A DNA stretch of 62,693 bases from Bacteroidales bacterium (GTDB lineage: Bacteria; Bacteroidota; Bacteroidia; Bacteroidales; UBA932): the NCBI GenBank assembly GCA_017476575.1, contig JAFUZO010000080.1:1-62693 (forward strand), in the 5' to 3' direction. Of this stretch, positions 16,853 through 26,256 are shown one piece after another (position 1 is the stretch's first letter; every line of letters starts with the position of its first letter). Made by a program: the position numbers and the translations under genes. Below the pieces are notes generated by a model. It made no database searches and had not been told where the DNA came from. It was given only the letters and a program-made list of their open reading frames with translations.

Positions 16853-19342
16853 TCAGATGTGACGCAGTTTCGCGTGCTTCAGCAACAGGATTTTCTGGCC
16901 ATACCGGTCGAACTCGACGACAGCCCTCAATTCAGGGATATTACCGGTAATTTCCAGCATCTTGCCCGCGCCGAAGCGGTTGTGCTCGATCCGGTCGCCC
17001 GCCTTGAAACTGGACATGGGGTCGGGGATGAATTCGGTGTCGGGAATCTTCGGGGGGAGATTTCTCGACTCCGGCCTGCGGCCTCCGCTCGAAATGATAG
17101 AGGAAGGGCCTGCGGCGGGACGAGGTTTCTGCCAGGAAAAGCCGCCGGAGGGGTCTGAAGAACGACGGGAATAACCGGACGAGGATTCCGGTGAATGACG
17201 GGAAGAGAAGGGTTCGCCAGCATAAGGACGGCGGGAGATGCCGCTGCTGCCGAACCGGAAGCCGGGGATATCGTCATCGTCCAAGCCGGTCCGGACCTCG
17301 AAATCCTCCTTCCGGAGCGGATTGACAAGGTACTGCGGTGCGATTTCCCGCAGGAAACGGCTTGGAGCGTTGGACTCGTGCTTGCCGTTGCGCATCCGCG
17401 TCTGGGCGAAAGTCAGGGTCACCACCTTCTTGGCCCGGGTCAGGGCCACATAGAACAACCGACGCTCCTCCTCCACTTCCGGTTCGGTCAGGCTCCAGCC
17501 TCCCGACGGGAACAGGTTCTCTTCCATCCCAGCCACGAAGACATAGGGAAATTCCAGGCCTTTGGCCGAATGGACGGTCATCAGCGCCACCTTGTTGTTG
17601 GTCTCGTCCTCGCTGACATCGACGTTGGACAGCAGGGAGATGTTCTCCAGGTAGTCGGCCAGGGTGACGCGCGGCAGTTCGGCCTCCGGAACCAGCGAAG
17701 GATCGTCCACCCGGCCGTCCTCGGCCATCTCGTTGCGATATTCCCCGTGCACCTCCTCCTCGTAGGCGACGATGCTGTCCAGGAGTTCCTGCACATTGGC
17801 AGCCCGGGACTGGCCTTCAATGGAATTGTCGCTCTTATAGAAAAGGTACAGGCCGGACTCCGAGGCCAGGAAGGAAGCCACCTCATGGGCGGAGACCTCC
17901 TGCGCCATCTGAGCCGCCTTGTCGACCATTGCGCAGAACGAGCGGATCTTCCCGACGGCCGCGGCCTTCAAGCCGAAAGCGTCCAGGTCTTCGGCGCCGG
18001 CCGCCTTGAACAGCGAGACCTGGTGCGCACGGGCCGCCGCCTGCAACGCCGACAAGGAAGTGTCGCCGATGCCGCGGGCCGGCTTGTTGACGATACGTTT
18101 GAAGGATTCGTCGTCATTGACATTGGCGGCCAGCTTGAAGTAGGCCATCATGTCCTTGACCTCCGCGCGCTCGAAGAACGAGTTGCCCGAATAGATCATG
18201 TACGGGATGTTCCGCTTGCGCAGGGCCTCTTCCAGGGCCCGGGACTGGGAGTTGGTGCGGTACAGGATGGCGAAATCCTCGTACTCGGCCTTCTCCTCAT
18301 GCATCCGGGCCAGGATGGCGGAAGCGACCTGCACGGCCTCTTCCTGTTCGGTATAGGACCGCACGAGGCGGATCCGTTCACCCTCCTCCCCCATCGCCAC
18401 GCAGTTCTTTGGAATGCGGCCTTCATTCTTGGCAATCAGGGAGTTGGCTGCACCCACAATGTTGCGGGTGGAGCGGTAGTTGCGTTCCAGCCGGAAGGTC
18501 TTCGCCTCCGGGAAGTCCTTGCGGAAGCCCAGGATGTTCTCGATCTTGGCCCCGCGGAAGGCGTAGATGGACTGGGAGTCGTCACCGACCACGCAGAGGT
18601 TGTGATGCTGCTGCGCCAGTTTCTTGAGAATCAGGTACTGCGCCATGTTCGTATCCTGATACTCGTCGACCATGATGTAGTCGAACCGGCCGGCAATGGA
18701 CGCCAGCGCATCGGGATTGCCTTTCAGGAGGATGTTCATATACAGGAGGATGTCGTCGAAGTCCATGACCCCCGCCTGGCGGCATAGCTGGCAATACAGC
18801 TGATAGATCCGGTAGATCTCCGGTTTCTTGTGGATACGGTCCTCCTCGCGGTAGCCGCCTGCCCCGTTCATGTACGGGGTGGGCGTGACCAGGTCGTTCT
18901 TGGCCTTGGAGATGCGGGACAGCACCTCCTTGGGCTTGTAGACCTTGTCATCCAGGGCGAGCTGCTTGATGCACGCCTTGACAGCGCTCTGGGCATCGCC
19001 CGTGTCATAGATGGTGAAACCGGAGGGGAAGCCGATGCTGTCCGCGAACTCCCGCAGGAAACGGATGAAGATGGAATGGAACGTGCCCATGTAGAGGCGC
19101 CGCGCCTTCCGCTCCCCCACCATCAAGGCGATCCGCTCCTTCATCTCGGAGGCGGCCTTCTTGGTGAAGGTCAGGGCGAGGATCCGGTCCGGTTCTGTCC
19201 CCTTTTCGATGATATAGGCTATCCTGGATGTCAGCACGCGCGTCTTCCCCGATCCTGCTCCCGCCACAATCAGCACCGGTCCATCCACACATTCGACCGC
19301 CTGCCGCTGCTCCTCGTTCAATTCTGATAAGATACCGCTCAT
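16853..19342 (-). CDS. uvrD: UvrD/PcrA-type superfamily 1 DNA helicase
   Basis: An 829-residue 3'-5' helicase for repair and replication conflicts. Walker A AGAGSGKT at residues 27-34, Walker B VDEYQDTN, motif III GDDSQSIYAFRGA, motif IV LERNYRST, motif V MTVHSAKGLEFPYVFV and motif VI FYVALTRAKK. A serine/proline/arginine-rich linker leads to a C-terminal Tudor-like segment (FKAGDRIEHNRFGAGKMLEI) as in PcrA, which binds RNA polymerase. The frame is open up to 19444, but ATG 19342 (MSGILSELNEEQRQAV) matches the family start and has an AGGAG upstream. It is divergent from nqrA. Confidence 0.93.
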   Translation of the reverse strand: MSGILSELNEEQRQAVECVDGPVLIVAGAGSGKTRVLTSRIAYIIEKGTEPDRILALTFTKKAASEMKERIALMVGERKARRLYMGTFHSIFIRFLREFADSIGFPSGFTIYDTGDAQSAVKACIKQLALDDKVYKPKEVLSRISKAKNDLVTPTPYMNGAGGYREEDRIHKKPEIYRIYQLYCQLCRQAGVMDFDDILLYMNILLKGNPDALASIAGRFDYIMVDEYQDTNMAQYLILKKLAQQHHNLCVVGDDSQSIYAFRGAKIENILGFRKDFPEAKTFRLERNYRSTRNIVGAANSLIAKNEGRIPKNCVAMGEEGERIRLVRSYTEQEEAVQVASAILARMHEEKAEYEDFAILYRTNSQSRALEEALRKRNIPYMIYSGNSFFERAEVKDMMAYFKLAANVNDDESFKRIVNKPARGIGDTSLSALQAAARAHQVSLFKAAGAEDLDAFGLKAAAVGKIRSFCAMVDKAAQMAQEVSAHEVASFLASESGLYLFYKSDNSIEGQSRAANVQELLDSIVAYEEEVHGEYRNEMAEDGRVDDPSLVPEAELPRVTLADYLENISLLSNVDVSEDETNNKVALMTVHSAKGLEFPYVFVAGMEENLFPSGGWSLTEPEVEEERRLFYVALTRAKKVVTLTFAQTRMRNGKHESNAPSRFLREIAPQYLVNPLRKEDFEVRTGLDDDDIPGFRFGSSGISRRPYAGEPFSSRHSPESSSGYSRRSSDPSGGFSWQKPRPAAGPSSIISSGGRRPESRNLPPKIPDTEFIPDPMSSFKAGDRIEHNRFGAGKMLEITGNIPELRAVVEFDRYGQKILLLKHAKLRHI

Positions 19343-19383
19343 ATCTCCTGCATAATTTTCAGCGAAATTAGTAAAAAAATTCG

Positions 19384-19391
19384 TATCTTCG
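19384..19391 (+). promoter_or_regulatory. -7 box of the nqr operon
   Basis: TATCTTCG, a common variant of TAnnTTTG, 46 nt before the nqrA ATG. No good TTG at the right distance was seen. Confidence 0.5.
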
Positions 19392-19437
19392 CGCGGCATT
19401 TTATGCAAACGGAAAAATTTGTTTAACAGTAACGATA

Positions 19438-20778
19438 ATGTCAAACCATCTCGATTTGAAAAAGGGTCTCGACATCCCCATCAGGGGAGCCGCCGCCCGT
19501 CAGGTCGTCAAGACCGTCCTCCCCAGGACTGTCGCCGTGAAACCGACCGACTTCAAGGGATTCGTACCGCGGCTCCTCGTGAAGGAAGGTGACCGCGTCC
19601 TCGCCGGATCGCCGGTCCTCGCCGACAAGCAGCGTCCCCGGATCCTTGTCACCTCTCCGGTCAGCGGAACCGTGACCCGGGTCGTCCGGGGTGAGAAGCG
19701 GAAACTGCTGGCCGTCTTCGTGACACCGGACGCCAGGCAGGAGTACGTCGACTTCGGCACCCGCAAGGCCACTTCGGCCGAGGCCGTGAAGGAACTCCTC
19801 CTCAACGCAGGCCTCTGGGGAGCGCTCATCCAGCGTCCCTATGGTGTCATGGCCGATCCTGACCTGAAGCCGAAAGCCATCTTCATCTCCTCCTTCAGCA
19901 CCGCCCCGCTCGCGCCGGACACCGAATTCACCCTCGGCGACCGGTTCGACGACATCCAAGCGGGCATCAATGCCCTCGGCCTGCTGACTGACGGCGGGAT
20001 CCATTTCGCCATCGACAAGTCCGTCTACTCCAAGACACCGTTCCACAAGGTGGAGAACGCCATCACCCACGTGGTCGGCGGCAAGCATCCCGCCGGCAAC
20101 GTCGGTGTCCAGATCAGCCATATCTCGCCGATCCGCAAGGGCGAGACGGTCTGGACCGTGTCCCTGCTGCACCTCGCCGCCATCGGTCGCCTCGTCCGCA
20201 CCGGCAAGGTCGACCTGCGCCGCAAGGTCGCCGTCACCGGGCCGATGGCCCCGACAGCCGCCTATGTGGAAACCGTGCCGGGTGCACCGGTCGCCGAACT
20301 CGCCGCCATCGCCCCGGGTGTCCGCGTCATCGGCGGAGATGTCCTCTCCGGCGAAATCCTCGGCAAGGACGGCTGTCTGGGCTTCTTCCAGGACCAGCTC
20401 ACCCTCTTGAACGAGGGCACCGACCGCGAACTCCTCGGCTGGGCCAAACCCTTCCGTCCGGGGGTCCACAGCTCCTCCATGTGCTATTTCTCCTGGCTCA
20501 CCCCGGGCAAGAAATACGACATGGACACCAACCTGCACGGCGGCCCGCGCGCCTTCGTCGAGACCAAGTGCTTTGAAGACGTGACTCCGATGGATCTCTT
20601 CCCCATCTACCTGATCAAGGCCTGCCTGGCCGGCGACATCGAAAAGATGGAGAAGTTCGGCATCTACGAAGTCCTTCCCGAAGACCTCGCCCTCTGCGAC
20701 TATGTGGACCCTTCCAAGAACGACATCCAGGCCATCATCCAGAAGGGAATCGACCTGATGATTAAAGAAATGGCATAA
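19438..20778 (+). CDS. nqrA: Na+-translocating NADH:quinone reductase subunit A
   Basis: A 446-residue soluble subunit of Na+-NQR, the sodium-pumping respiratory complex that oxidises NADH and reduces quinone. The start (SNHLDLKKGLDIPIRG) and the cytosolic biotinyl-lipoyl-like first domain (SPVSGTVTRVVRGEKRKL) are typical. GGKHPAGNVGVQISHISPI and LHGGPRAFVETKCFEDVTP are conserved. It opens a six-gene operon in the standard nqrABCDEF order with gaps of 3-18 nt. Confidence 0.96.
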   Translation: MSNHLDLKKGLDIPIRGAAARQVVKTVLPRTVAVKPTDFKGFVPRLLVKEGDRVLAGSPVLADKQRPRILVTSPVSGTVTRVVRGEKRKLLAVFVTPDARQEYVDFGTRKATSAEAVKELLLNAGLWGALIQRPYGVMADPDLKPKAIFISSFSTAPLAPDTEFTLGDRFDDIQAGINALGLLTDGGIHFAIDKSVYSKTPFHKVENAITHVVGGKHPAGNVGVQISHISPIRKGETVWTVSLLHLAAIGRLVRTGKVDLRRKVAVTGPMAPTAAYVETVPGAPVAELAAIAPGVRVIGGDVLSGEILGKDGCLGFFQDQLTLLNEGTDRELLGWAKPFRPGVHSSSMCYFSWLTPGKKYDMDTNLHGGPRAFVETKCFEDVTPMDLFPIYLIKACLAGDIEKMEKFGIYEVLPEDLALCDYVDPSKNDIQAIIQKGIDLMIKEMA

Positions 20779-20781
20779 GTT

Positions 20782-21912
20782 ATGGCAGATCAGAACAAAC
20801 CCGGCCTTTTCGAAAAAGGCGGCAAACTTTACTGGCTCCACTCTTCTGTCGACGCCTTCGACACCTTCCTCCGCGTTCCGGGCACCGTGACCCGCCGCGG
20901 CGCCCATGTGCGTGACGGCATCGACCTCAAGCGGGTCATGATCATGGTCGTCATCGCCCTCGTCCCGGCCGCCCTGTTCGGCATGTACAACGTGGGCCTC
21001 CAGACCTCCCTCACCTACGGCCTCGGCTGGGGCTTCTTCCAGCTGTTCTGGTACGGACTCCTGAAGATGCTCCCGCTGTTCATCGTCTCCTATGTGGTCG
21101 GTCTCGCCATCGAGTTCGCCTCGTCCCAGATCCGGGGAGAAGAGGTGAACGAGGGCTACCTCGTGACCGGTTTCCTTATCCCGCTCATCGTCCCGGTGGA
21201 CGTCCCGCTGTGGATGCTCGCCCTCGCGGTCGCCTTCTCCGTGATCTTCGTCAAGGAGGTCTTCGGCGGCACCGGCATGAACATCTGGAACCCGGCTCTC
21301 GTCGCCCGTGCCTTCCTCTTCTTCTCCTATCCGTCCTCGATGTCCGGCTCCAGCGTATGGGTCCACGCACCGAAGGGGGTGGATGCGGTCTCTGCCGCTA
21401 CTCCGCTCGCCATCGCCCACGACGGCGGCCTTGCAGCCCTCGACGCCCAGTATTCCTTCATGGACATGTTCTGGGGTTTCATCCCGGGATCGACCGGTGA
21501 GACTTCCGTGGTCGCCATCCTCCTGGGCGCCATCCTCCTCGTCTGGACCGGTGTCGCCAGCTGGAAGATCATGGTGTCTTCCATCGCCGGCGGGCTCCTT
21601 GTCGGCTGGCTCGGCCAGGTGGCCGGCGCCACGACCCTGCCCTGCTACTACCAGATCGTGATGGGCGGCTTCCTCTTCGGTTCCATCTTCATGGCCACCG
21701 ATCCGGTGACCGCAGCCCAGACCGAGACCGGCAAGTGGATCTACGGCTTCCTCATCGGCGCGCTCGCCGTCGTGGTCCGCCTCTGGAACCCCGGTTACAT
21801 GGAGGGCATGATGCTCGCTATCCTGCTGATGAACACCTTCGCCCCGCTGATCGACCACTGTGTCGTGACCGCAGCGGTCAACCGTCGGGCAAAAAGAGTG
21901 AAAACCGCTTAA
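20782..21912 (+). CDS. nqrB: Na+-NQR subunit B
   Basis: A 376-residue multi-pass membrane subunit that carries riboflavin and a covalent FMN and forms the sodium path. Several hydrophobic helices follow a short cytosolic N-terminus. The flavinylation site is seen in VDAVSAATPLAIAH; the usual motif is S/T-G-A-T/S, so alanine replaces glycine here, with the acceptor threonine kept. GFIPGSTGETS and the late GFLIGALAVVVRLWNPGYMEG are conserved. It starts 3 nt after nqrA. Confidence 0.96.
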   Translation: MADQNKPGLFEKGGKLYWLHSSVDAFDTFLRVPGTVTRRGAHVRDGIDLKRVMIMVVIALVPAALFGMYNVGLQTSLTYGLGWGFFQLFWYGLLKMLPLFIVSYVVGLAIEFASSQIRGEEVNEGYLVTGFLIPLIVPVDVPLWMLALAVAFSVIFVKEVFGGTGMNIWNPALVARAFLFFSYPSSMSGSSVWVHAPKGVDAVSAATPLAIAHDGGLAALDAQYSFMDMFWGFIPGSTGETSVVAILLGAILLVWTGVASWKIMVSSIAGGLLVGWLGQVAGATTLPCYYQIVMGGFLFGSIFMATDPVTAAQTETGKWIYGFLIGALAVVVRLWNPGYMEGMMLAILLMNTFAPLIDHCVVTAAVNRRAKRVKTA

Positions 21913-21925
21913 AGGAAAGAACGTT

Positions 21926-22735
21926 ATGAATACCAACAACAACGTATATACCGTCATCTATACGACCATCATCGTGGTCGTGGTGGCCGCGGTTCTCGCC
22001 TTCGTCTCAGAGTCCCTCAAGGGCAAGCAGGACGCCAACGAGAAGGCCGACACCATCTCCCAGATGCTGACGGCCGCCCAGTTCGGCACCAAGGCGGAGT
22101 TCCAGAAGATGGGCAACGCCGCCGTACTTGCCAAGTATGCGGAAGAGATCGCCCGGGCCTTCACCGTCGACACCAAGGGCGGGAAGGTCGCCGACCTCCC
22201 GCTCGACAAGGTCTATTCCCCTTCCGAACTCAAGCGCCAGAACTACAATATCAAAGGGGGCCAGAACGTTTCCGGGAATCCGGAACTCCCGGTCTTCATC
22301 TTCAAGAACGGCATCACCGTGGTTCCCGTCTATGGGGCCGGTCTCTGGGGTCCGGTCTGGGGCTACATCGCCTTCGGACAGGACGGCAAGACTATCAAAG
22401 GCGCCTACTTCGACCATGAGTCCGAAACCGCCGGCCTCGGCGCCAAGATCAAGGACGACCCGTCCTTCCAGGCCGAGTTCACGGGCGAGCAGGCCGATTT
22501 CAGTTCCGCCAATGTCTTCGACATCGTGAAAGGTGGTTCGCCGAAGAATGCCGACGGGTCCGAGGTCATCGACAACAAGATCGACGCCATCACCGGTGCG
22601 ACCATGACCTCCAAGGGTCTCGATGCCGCCATCGACACCTGGCTCGGCGCCTATGCCCGCTACTTCCTGGCCGCCGCCCCGGCGGAGGAATCCTGCTGCA
22701 GCGAAGCCGAAAAATCTAATACAGAGGAGGACTAA
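21926..22735 (+). CDS. nqrC: Na+-NQR subunit C
   Basis: A 269-residue subunit with one N-terminal membrane helix (VYTVIYTTIIVVVVAAVLAF) and a periplasmic FMN domain. The flavin is attached to threonine in the motif DAITGATMTSKGLDA. GLWGPVWGYIAFGQDGKTIKG and HESETAGLGAKI are family hallmarks. The C-terminus is extended by an acidic tail with two adjacent cysteines (EESCCSEAEK). The ApbE transferase needed for flavin attachment is not in the window. Confidence 0.96.
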   Translation: MNTNNNVYTVIYTTIIVVVVAAVLAFVSESLKGKQDANEKADTISQMLTAAQFGTKAEFQKMGNAAVLAKYAEEIARAFTVDTKGGKVADLPLDKVYSPSELKRQNYNIKGGQNVSGNPELPVFIFKNGITVVPVYGAGLWGPVWGYIAFGQDGKTIKGAYFDHESETAGLGAKIKDDPSFQAEFTGEQADFSSANVFDIVKGGSPKNADGSEVIDNKIDAITGATMTSKGLDAAIDTWLGAYARYFLAAAPAEESCCSEAEKSNTEED

Positions 22736-22738
22736 GCC

Positions 22739-23353
22739 ATGAATGCAAAACTGAAAGAAACCATCCTCAACCCGATCTTCAAGGGCAACCCGATCACCGT
22801 CCTGGTACTGGGCATCTGCTCCTCCCTCGCGGTCACCGTCACGCTCAAGGGCGCACTCGTCATGGCCCTCTCCGTCATCGTGGTCACCGGCATCTCCAGC
22901 CTGATCCTCTCGCTGCTGCGGAACACGATTCCGGGCCGCGTGCGCATCATCGTCCAGCTGGTCGTCGTCGCCATGATGGTGATCCTGGTGGACCAGATCC
23001 TCAAGTCCTTCGAAGCCACCTACGCCATCGACAAGCAGCTCAGCGTGTACATCGGCCTGATCATCACAAACTGCATCGTCATGGGCCGTATCGAGGCGTT
23101 CGCCCTCGGCAACACGCCCTGGCCCTCGTTCCTCGACGGTATCGCCAACGGCGCCGGCTACGGCATAATCCTGCTGATCGTCGCCTTCTTCCGCGAGCTC
23201 CTGGGTAGCGGGACCCTCTTCGGCTTCGACATCCTGAACCGCTTCGGCTACGTTCCCAACAACCTTGTGATCCTTCCGCCGTTCGCCCTCATCCTGCTCG
23301 GATGCATCGTCTGGGTGCAGCGGAGCATCCAGAAAGACCTCCAGGAAAAATAA
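22739..23353 (+). CDS. nqrD: Na+-NQR subunit D
   Basis: A 204-residue membrane subunit with six predicted helices, homologous to NqrE in inverted topology. The two cysteines that help bind the intramembrane iron or 2Fe-2S centre at the NqrD/E interface are visible in LGICSSLAVT and TNCIVMGRIEAFA. It starts 3 nt after nqrC with GAGGA ahead of the ATG. Confidence 0.96.
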   Translation: MNAKLKETILNPIFKGNPITVLVLGICSSLAVTVTLKGALVMALSVIVVTGISSLILSLLRNTIPGRVRIIVQLVVVAMMVILVDQILKSFEATYAIDKQLSVYIGLIITNCIVMGRIEAFALGNTPWPSFLDGIANGAGYGIILLIVAFFRELLGSGTLFGFDILNRFGYVPNNLVILPPFALILLGCIVWVQRSIQKDLQEK

Positions 23354-23365
23354 CATCGACGCCCT

Positions 23366-23962
23366 ATGGAATATCTAAGCTTATTCGTCAAGTCCATCTT
23401 CGTGGACAATATGATCTTCGCATACTTCCTCGGAATGTGCTCGTTCCTGGCGGTATCGAAGAATGTAAAGACGGCTGCCGGCCTCGGTGTCGCTGTTATC
23501 TTCGTCCTCCTGGTGACCCTGCCGATCAACTATCTCCTCAACACCTACGTCCTGGCGCCCGATGCCCTCGCCGAAGGGGTGGACCTGAGCTTCCTCAGCT
23601 TCATCATCTTCATCGCGGTCATCGCTGCCATCGTGCAGGTCGTCGAGATGGTTGTCGAGAAGTTCTCCCCGTCCCTGTATTCCGCCCTCGGTATCTTCCT
23701 GCCGCTGATCGCCGTGAACTGCGCCATCCTCGGCGGCTCGCTGTTCATGCAGCAGAAAGACTTCCTGAACGTCGGTGAATCGGTCGTCTATGCGCTGGGC
23801 TCCGGTATCGGCTGGTTCCTCGCCATCGTCTCCCTGGCGGCCATCCGTGAGAAGATGAGCTATTCCAACGTACCCGCAGCCCTCAAGGGCCTCGGCATCA
23901 CCTTCATCACCGTCGGCCTGATGGGCATCGCCTTCATGACCTTCATGGGCATTTCACTTTAA
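23366..23962 (+). CDS. nqrE: Na+-NQR subunit E
   Basis: A 198-residue six-helix membrane subunit, partner of NqrD. Cysteines of the shared iron-sulfur site are in [11 protein letters not shown] and [12 protein letters not shown]. Length and order in the operon are standard. Confidence 0.96.
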   Translation: MEYLSLFVKSIFVDNMIFAYFLGMCSFLAVSKNVKTAAGLGVAVIFVLLVTLPINYLLNTYVLAPDALAEGVDLSFLSFIIFIAVIAAIVQVVEMVVEKFSPSLYSALGIFLPLIAVNCAILGGSLFMQQKDFLNVGESVVYALGSGIGWFLAIVSLAAIREKMSYSNVPAALKGLGITFITVGLMGIAFMTFMGISL

Positions 23963-23980
23963 TTCAGGAGGATACACACT

Positions 23981-25255
23981 ATGGGAAATACAATCATCTT
24001 CTCCATCATCGTCATCACCGTGGTGACGCTGGTCCTGGTGGCCCTCCTCCTCTGGATCAAGACCGCCCTCACCCCGTCCGGTACCGTCAAGGTGTCCATC
24101 AACGGGGGCAGCAAGGAACTGGAAGTCACTCCCGGCAGCGACCTCATGCACACCCTCGCCGACCAGGGCATCTTCCTGCCCTCCGCCTGCGGCGGCAAGG
24201 CCAACTGCGGCCAGTGCAAGCTCCAGGTCCTGGAAGGCGGCGGTACCATCCTGCCGACCGAGACCGGGTTCTTCTCCCGCAAGCAGATCAAGGAAGGCTG
24301 GCGTCTCGGCTGCCAGGTCAAGGTCAAGGACAACCTCGAAATCGCCGTTCCCGAGTCCGCCCTCAGCGTCAAGAAGCTCGAGTGCGAAGTCATCTCCAAC
24401 AAGAATGTCGCTACCTTCATCAAGGAATTCACCGTCAAGCTGCCCGAAGGCGAACACATCGACTTCAAGTCCGGGGAATACATCCAGATCGATATCCCCG
24501 AATATGAAGCGGACTTCTCCGACATGGACGTGGATCCGGTCTACATGGGCGACTGGGAGAAGTACGGCATCACTTCACTGAAGTACAAGAACACCGTACC
24601 GACCATCCGGGCCTACTCCATGGCCTCGTATCCGGCCGAGAAGGACCTGATCAAGCTGAACGTCCGTATCGCTACGCCTCCGTTCGACCGGACCCAGCCG
24701 AAGGGCGTCTTCAAGTTCGTCCCGGGCGTGCCTCCGGGAATCGCCTCGACCTACGTCTTCTCCCGCAAGCCGGGCGACAAGGTCATGATCAGCGGCCCCT
24801 ACGGTGAGTTCCTCCTTCCGAAGGACGATCCGGACAGCCAGGAATACATCTTCGTGGGCGGCGGCGCCGGCATGGCCCCGCTCCGCAGCCACATCATGCA
24901 CCTGTTCAAGACGCTCAAGACCAAACGTGAAGTCCACTTCTTCTACGGCGCACGTGCCCTCGTCGAGGCCTTCTACCTGGAGGACTTCGCCGAGATCGAG
25001 GCCGGGTTCCCGAACTTCCACTTCCACCTCGCCCTCGACCGTCCGGACCCGGCCGCCGATGCCGCAGGTGTAAAGTACACCCCGGGCTTCGTCCACAACG
25101 TGATGAACGAGACCTACCTCAAGGACCACGAGGCCCCCGAGGACATCAAGTACTTCATGTGCGGCCCGCCGATGATGGTGAACTGTGTGAACCAGCTCCT
25201 CGACTCCCTCGGCGTCGCACCGGAGAGCATCCTCTACGACAATTTCGGAGGTTAG
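23981..25255 (+). CDS. nqrF: Na+-NQR subunit F (NADH dehydrogenase module)
   Basis: A 424-residue electron-input subunit: one N-terminal membrane helix (residues 5-27), a 2Fe-2S ferredoxin domain with C70, C76, C79 and C111 (ACGGKANCGQC), an FAD domain with R210-AYS, and a C-terminal NAD(H) domain (VGGGAGMAPLRSH; FMCGPPMMV). It is the last gene of the operon; an AGGAGG ribosome site precedes it and a strong terminator follows. Confidence 0.97.
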   Translation: MGNTIIFSIIVITVVTLVLVALLLWIKTALTPSGTVKVSINGGSKELEVTPGSDLMHTLADQGIFLPSACGGKANCGQCKLQVLEGGGTILPTETGFFSRKQIKEGWRLGCQVKVKDNLEIAVPESALSVKKLECEVISNKNVATFIKEFTVKLPEGEHIDFKSGEYIQIDIPEYEADFSDMDVDPVYMGDWEKYGITSLKYKNTVPTIRAYSMASYPAEKDLIKLNVRIATPPFDRTQPKGVFKFVPGVPPGIASTYVFSRKPGDKVMISGPYGEFLLPKDDPDSQEYIFVGGGAGMAPLRSHIMHLFKTLKTKREVHFFYGARALVEAFYLEDFAEIEAGFPNFHFHLALDRPDPAADAAGVKYTPGFVHNVMNETYLKDHEAPEDIKYFMCGPPMMVNCVNQLLDSLGVAPESILYDNFGG

Positions 25256-25264
25256 TCCCCGAGA

Positions 25265-25283
25265 TGCCCGGTCACGGCCGGGC
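25265..25283 (+). terminator. Minor hairpin after nqrF
   Basis: GCCCGG / CCGGGC with a 6-nt loop, 10 nt after the nqrF stop and upstream of the main terminator. There is no T run, so it is probably a 3'-end stabiliser. Confidence 0.35.
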
Positions 25284-25296
25284 AATGACGACGACA

Positions 25297-25328
25297 AAAG
25301 CCCGGCTCCCCTTCGAGCCGGGCTTTTT
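25297..25328 (+). terminator. Intrinsic terminator of the nqr operon
   Basis: Twelve perfect pairs AAAGCCCGGCTC / GAGCCGGGCTTT with a CCCTTC loop and a T run. The flanking A run may allow bidirectional use. Confidence 0.92.
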
Positions 25329-25366
25329 AGCAAAGCAGTCAAACGGTTATCAGTCAGGCACTTCCT

Positions 25367-25406
25367 GGTTTTCGGGGGGGGGCAAATTCTTTTGCACCCG
25401 AAAACC
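25367..25406. repeat. Long hairpin with a G9 tract
   Basis: Outer arms GGTTTTCGGG (25367-25376) and CCCGAAAACC (25397-25406), inner GCAAA/TTTGC, with a run of nine G on the plus strand in the left arm. It lies 38 nt past the stop of the DUF47 gene on the minus strand and has no T tail. Confidence 0.5.
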
Positions 25407-25444
25407 TGTAAAACGATGAGAATGAAAGGGGTTGGGTGCTTCGC

Positions 25445-26101
25445 CTACTCGTGGAGGAAGCGGAGAACCATGATGCGGATGCAGTCGGCGACATGCTTTT
25501 CGGAGTCGGTGGCCTTCTCGAAGAGTTCCGCCAGATTCTTGTATTTGGTCATCTCCCGGACATCCTCCTCCTCGGTGAAGATATAGCCGATATACTCCTC
25601 GTAAGCATCGTCGGCGGCGTGTTCGAGTTCCGCGACCCGGTCGCACTGAAGGGAGATGGCCGCCGCATTGTGGCGGATGTCCCACAGGAGCGGGAGCAGT
25701 TCCCGGATCGCCTTCGCCTCGGCCTGGATGATCTGGGCAAGGTCTTGGAGCTGGACGTCGATCTTCTTCGGGTGGTAGATGAGGACCGCCTTGGATGCAT
25801 CCTTGATGACATCCAGGCAGTCGTCCATCGACATGGCGACCGTTGTCAGGTCGGTCCGGCTGAGCGATCCGATCAGCCGCTCCGAAAGCAGCTCACGGAA
25901 CTCCGTCAAGAGGGCGTCCCCCTGCACTTCACAGGTCTTGATCTCCTTCTCGCACCGCTTCCACTCAGCCGGGTCGGTCGAAGACAGCATGGTCACAAGG
26001 GCCTCGGAAGTCTGGCAGAGGAAGGCTGCCTGCTGGGAAAAGATCGGCGCCAAGTCCCTTTTCGGATGGAACAGATTGCGCAAAGTCCGGGAAATATTCA
26101 T
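25445..26101 (-). CDS. DUF47 (PhoU-like) protein
   Basis: A 218-residue all-helical cytosolic protein of the DUF47 family, distantly related to PhoU. The start NISRTLRNLFHPKRDLAPIF and repeated acidic metal-binding helices (CEKEIKTCEVQGDAL; RVAELEHAADDAYEEYIGYIF) are typical. DUF47 proteins usually accompany Pit-type inorganic phosphate transporters and regulate them. No transporter gene is next to it here, so the partner must be elsewhere. Confidence 0.85.
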   Translation of the reverse strand: MNISRTLRNLFHPKRDLAPIFSQQAAFLCQTSEALVTMLSSTDPAEWKRCEKEIKTCEVQGDALLTEFRELLSERLIGSLSRTDLTTVAMSMDDCLDVIKDASKAVLIYHPKKIDVQLQDLAQIIQAEAKAIRELLPLLWDIRHNAAAISLQCDRVAELEHAADDAYEEYIGYIFTEEEDVREMTKYKNLAELFEKATDSEKHVADCIRIMVLRFLHE

Positions 26102-26225
26102 AAAATAAATTTTGTTGTCTGTTTTTTTCTGTCAAAAACCGGCAAAAAACAGTTAATGCCGACAAAAAAAATAAAAAATTGTATCCCGCCCCCTCGGAAA
26201 ACATGGAAAACCACGCCCGCCTCCG

Positions 26226-26233
26226 TAGCTTTG
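26226..26233 (+). promoter_or_regulatory. -7 box for fimbrial lipoprotein pair
   Basis: TAGCTTTG, 23 nt before the ATG at 26257. The -33 position reads TGG instead of TTG. Confidence 0.5.
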
Positions 26234-26256
26234 CAGCAACAAAAAACCGCATCGCT

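Noticed and set aside
17195..18787. 530-codon plus-strand frame over the helicase
   Set aside because: Antisense shadow of uvrD; no family motifs.
19441..21957. 838-codon open frame on the minus strand over nqrA and nqrB
   Set aside because: It mirrors the codon bias of the sense genes in GC-rich DNA; composition is histidine/aspartate/glycine-rich with no domain.
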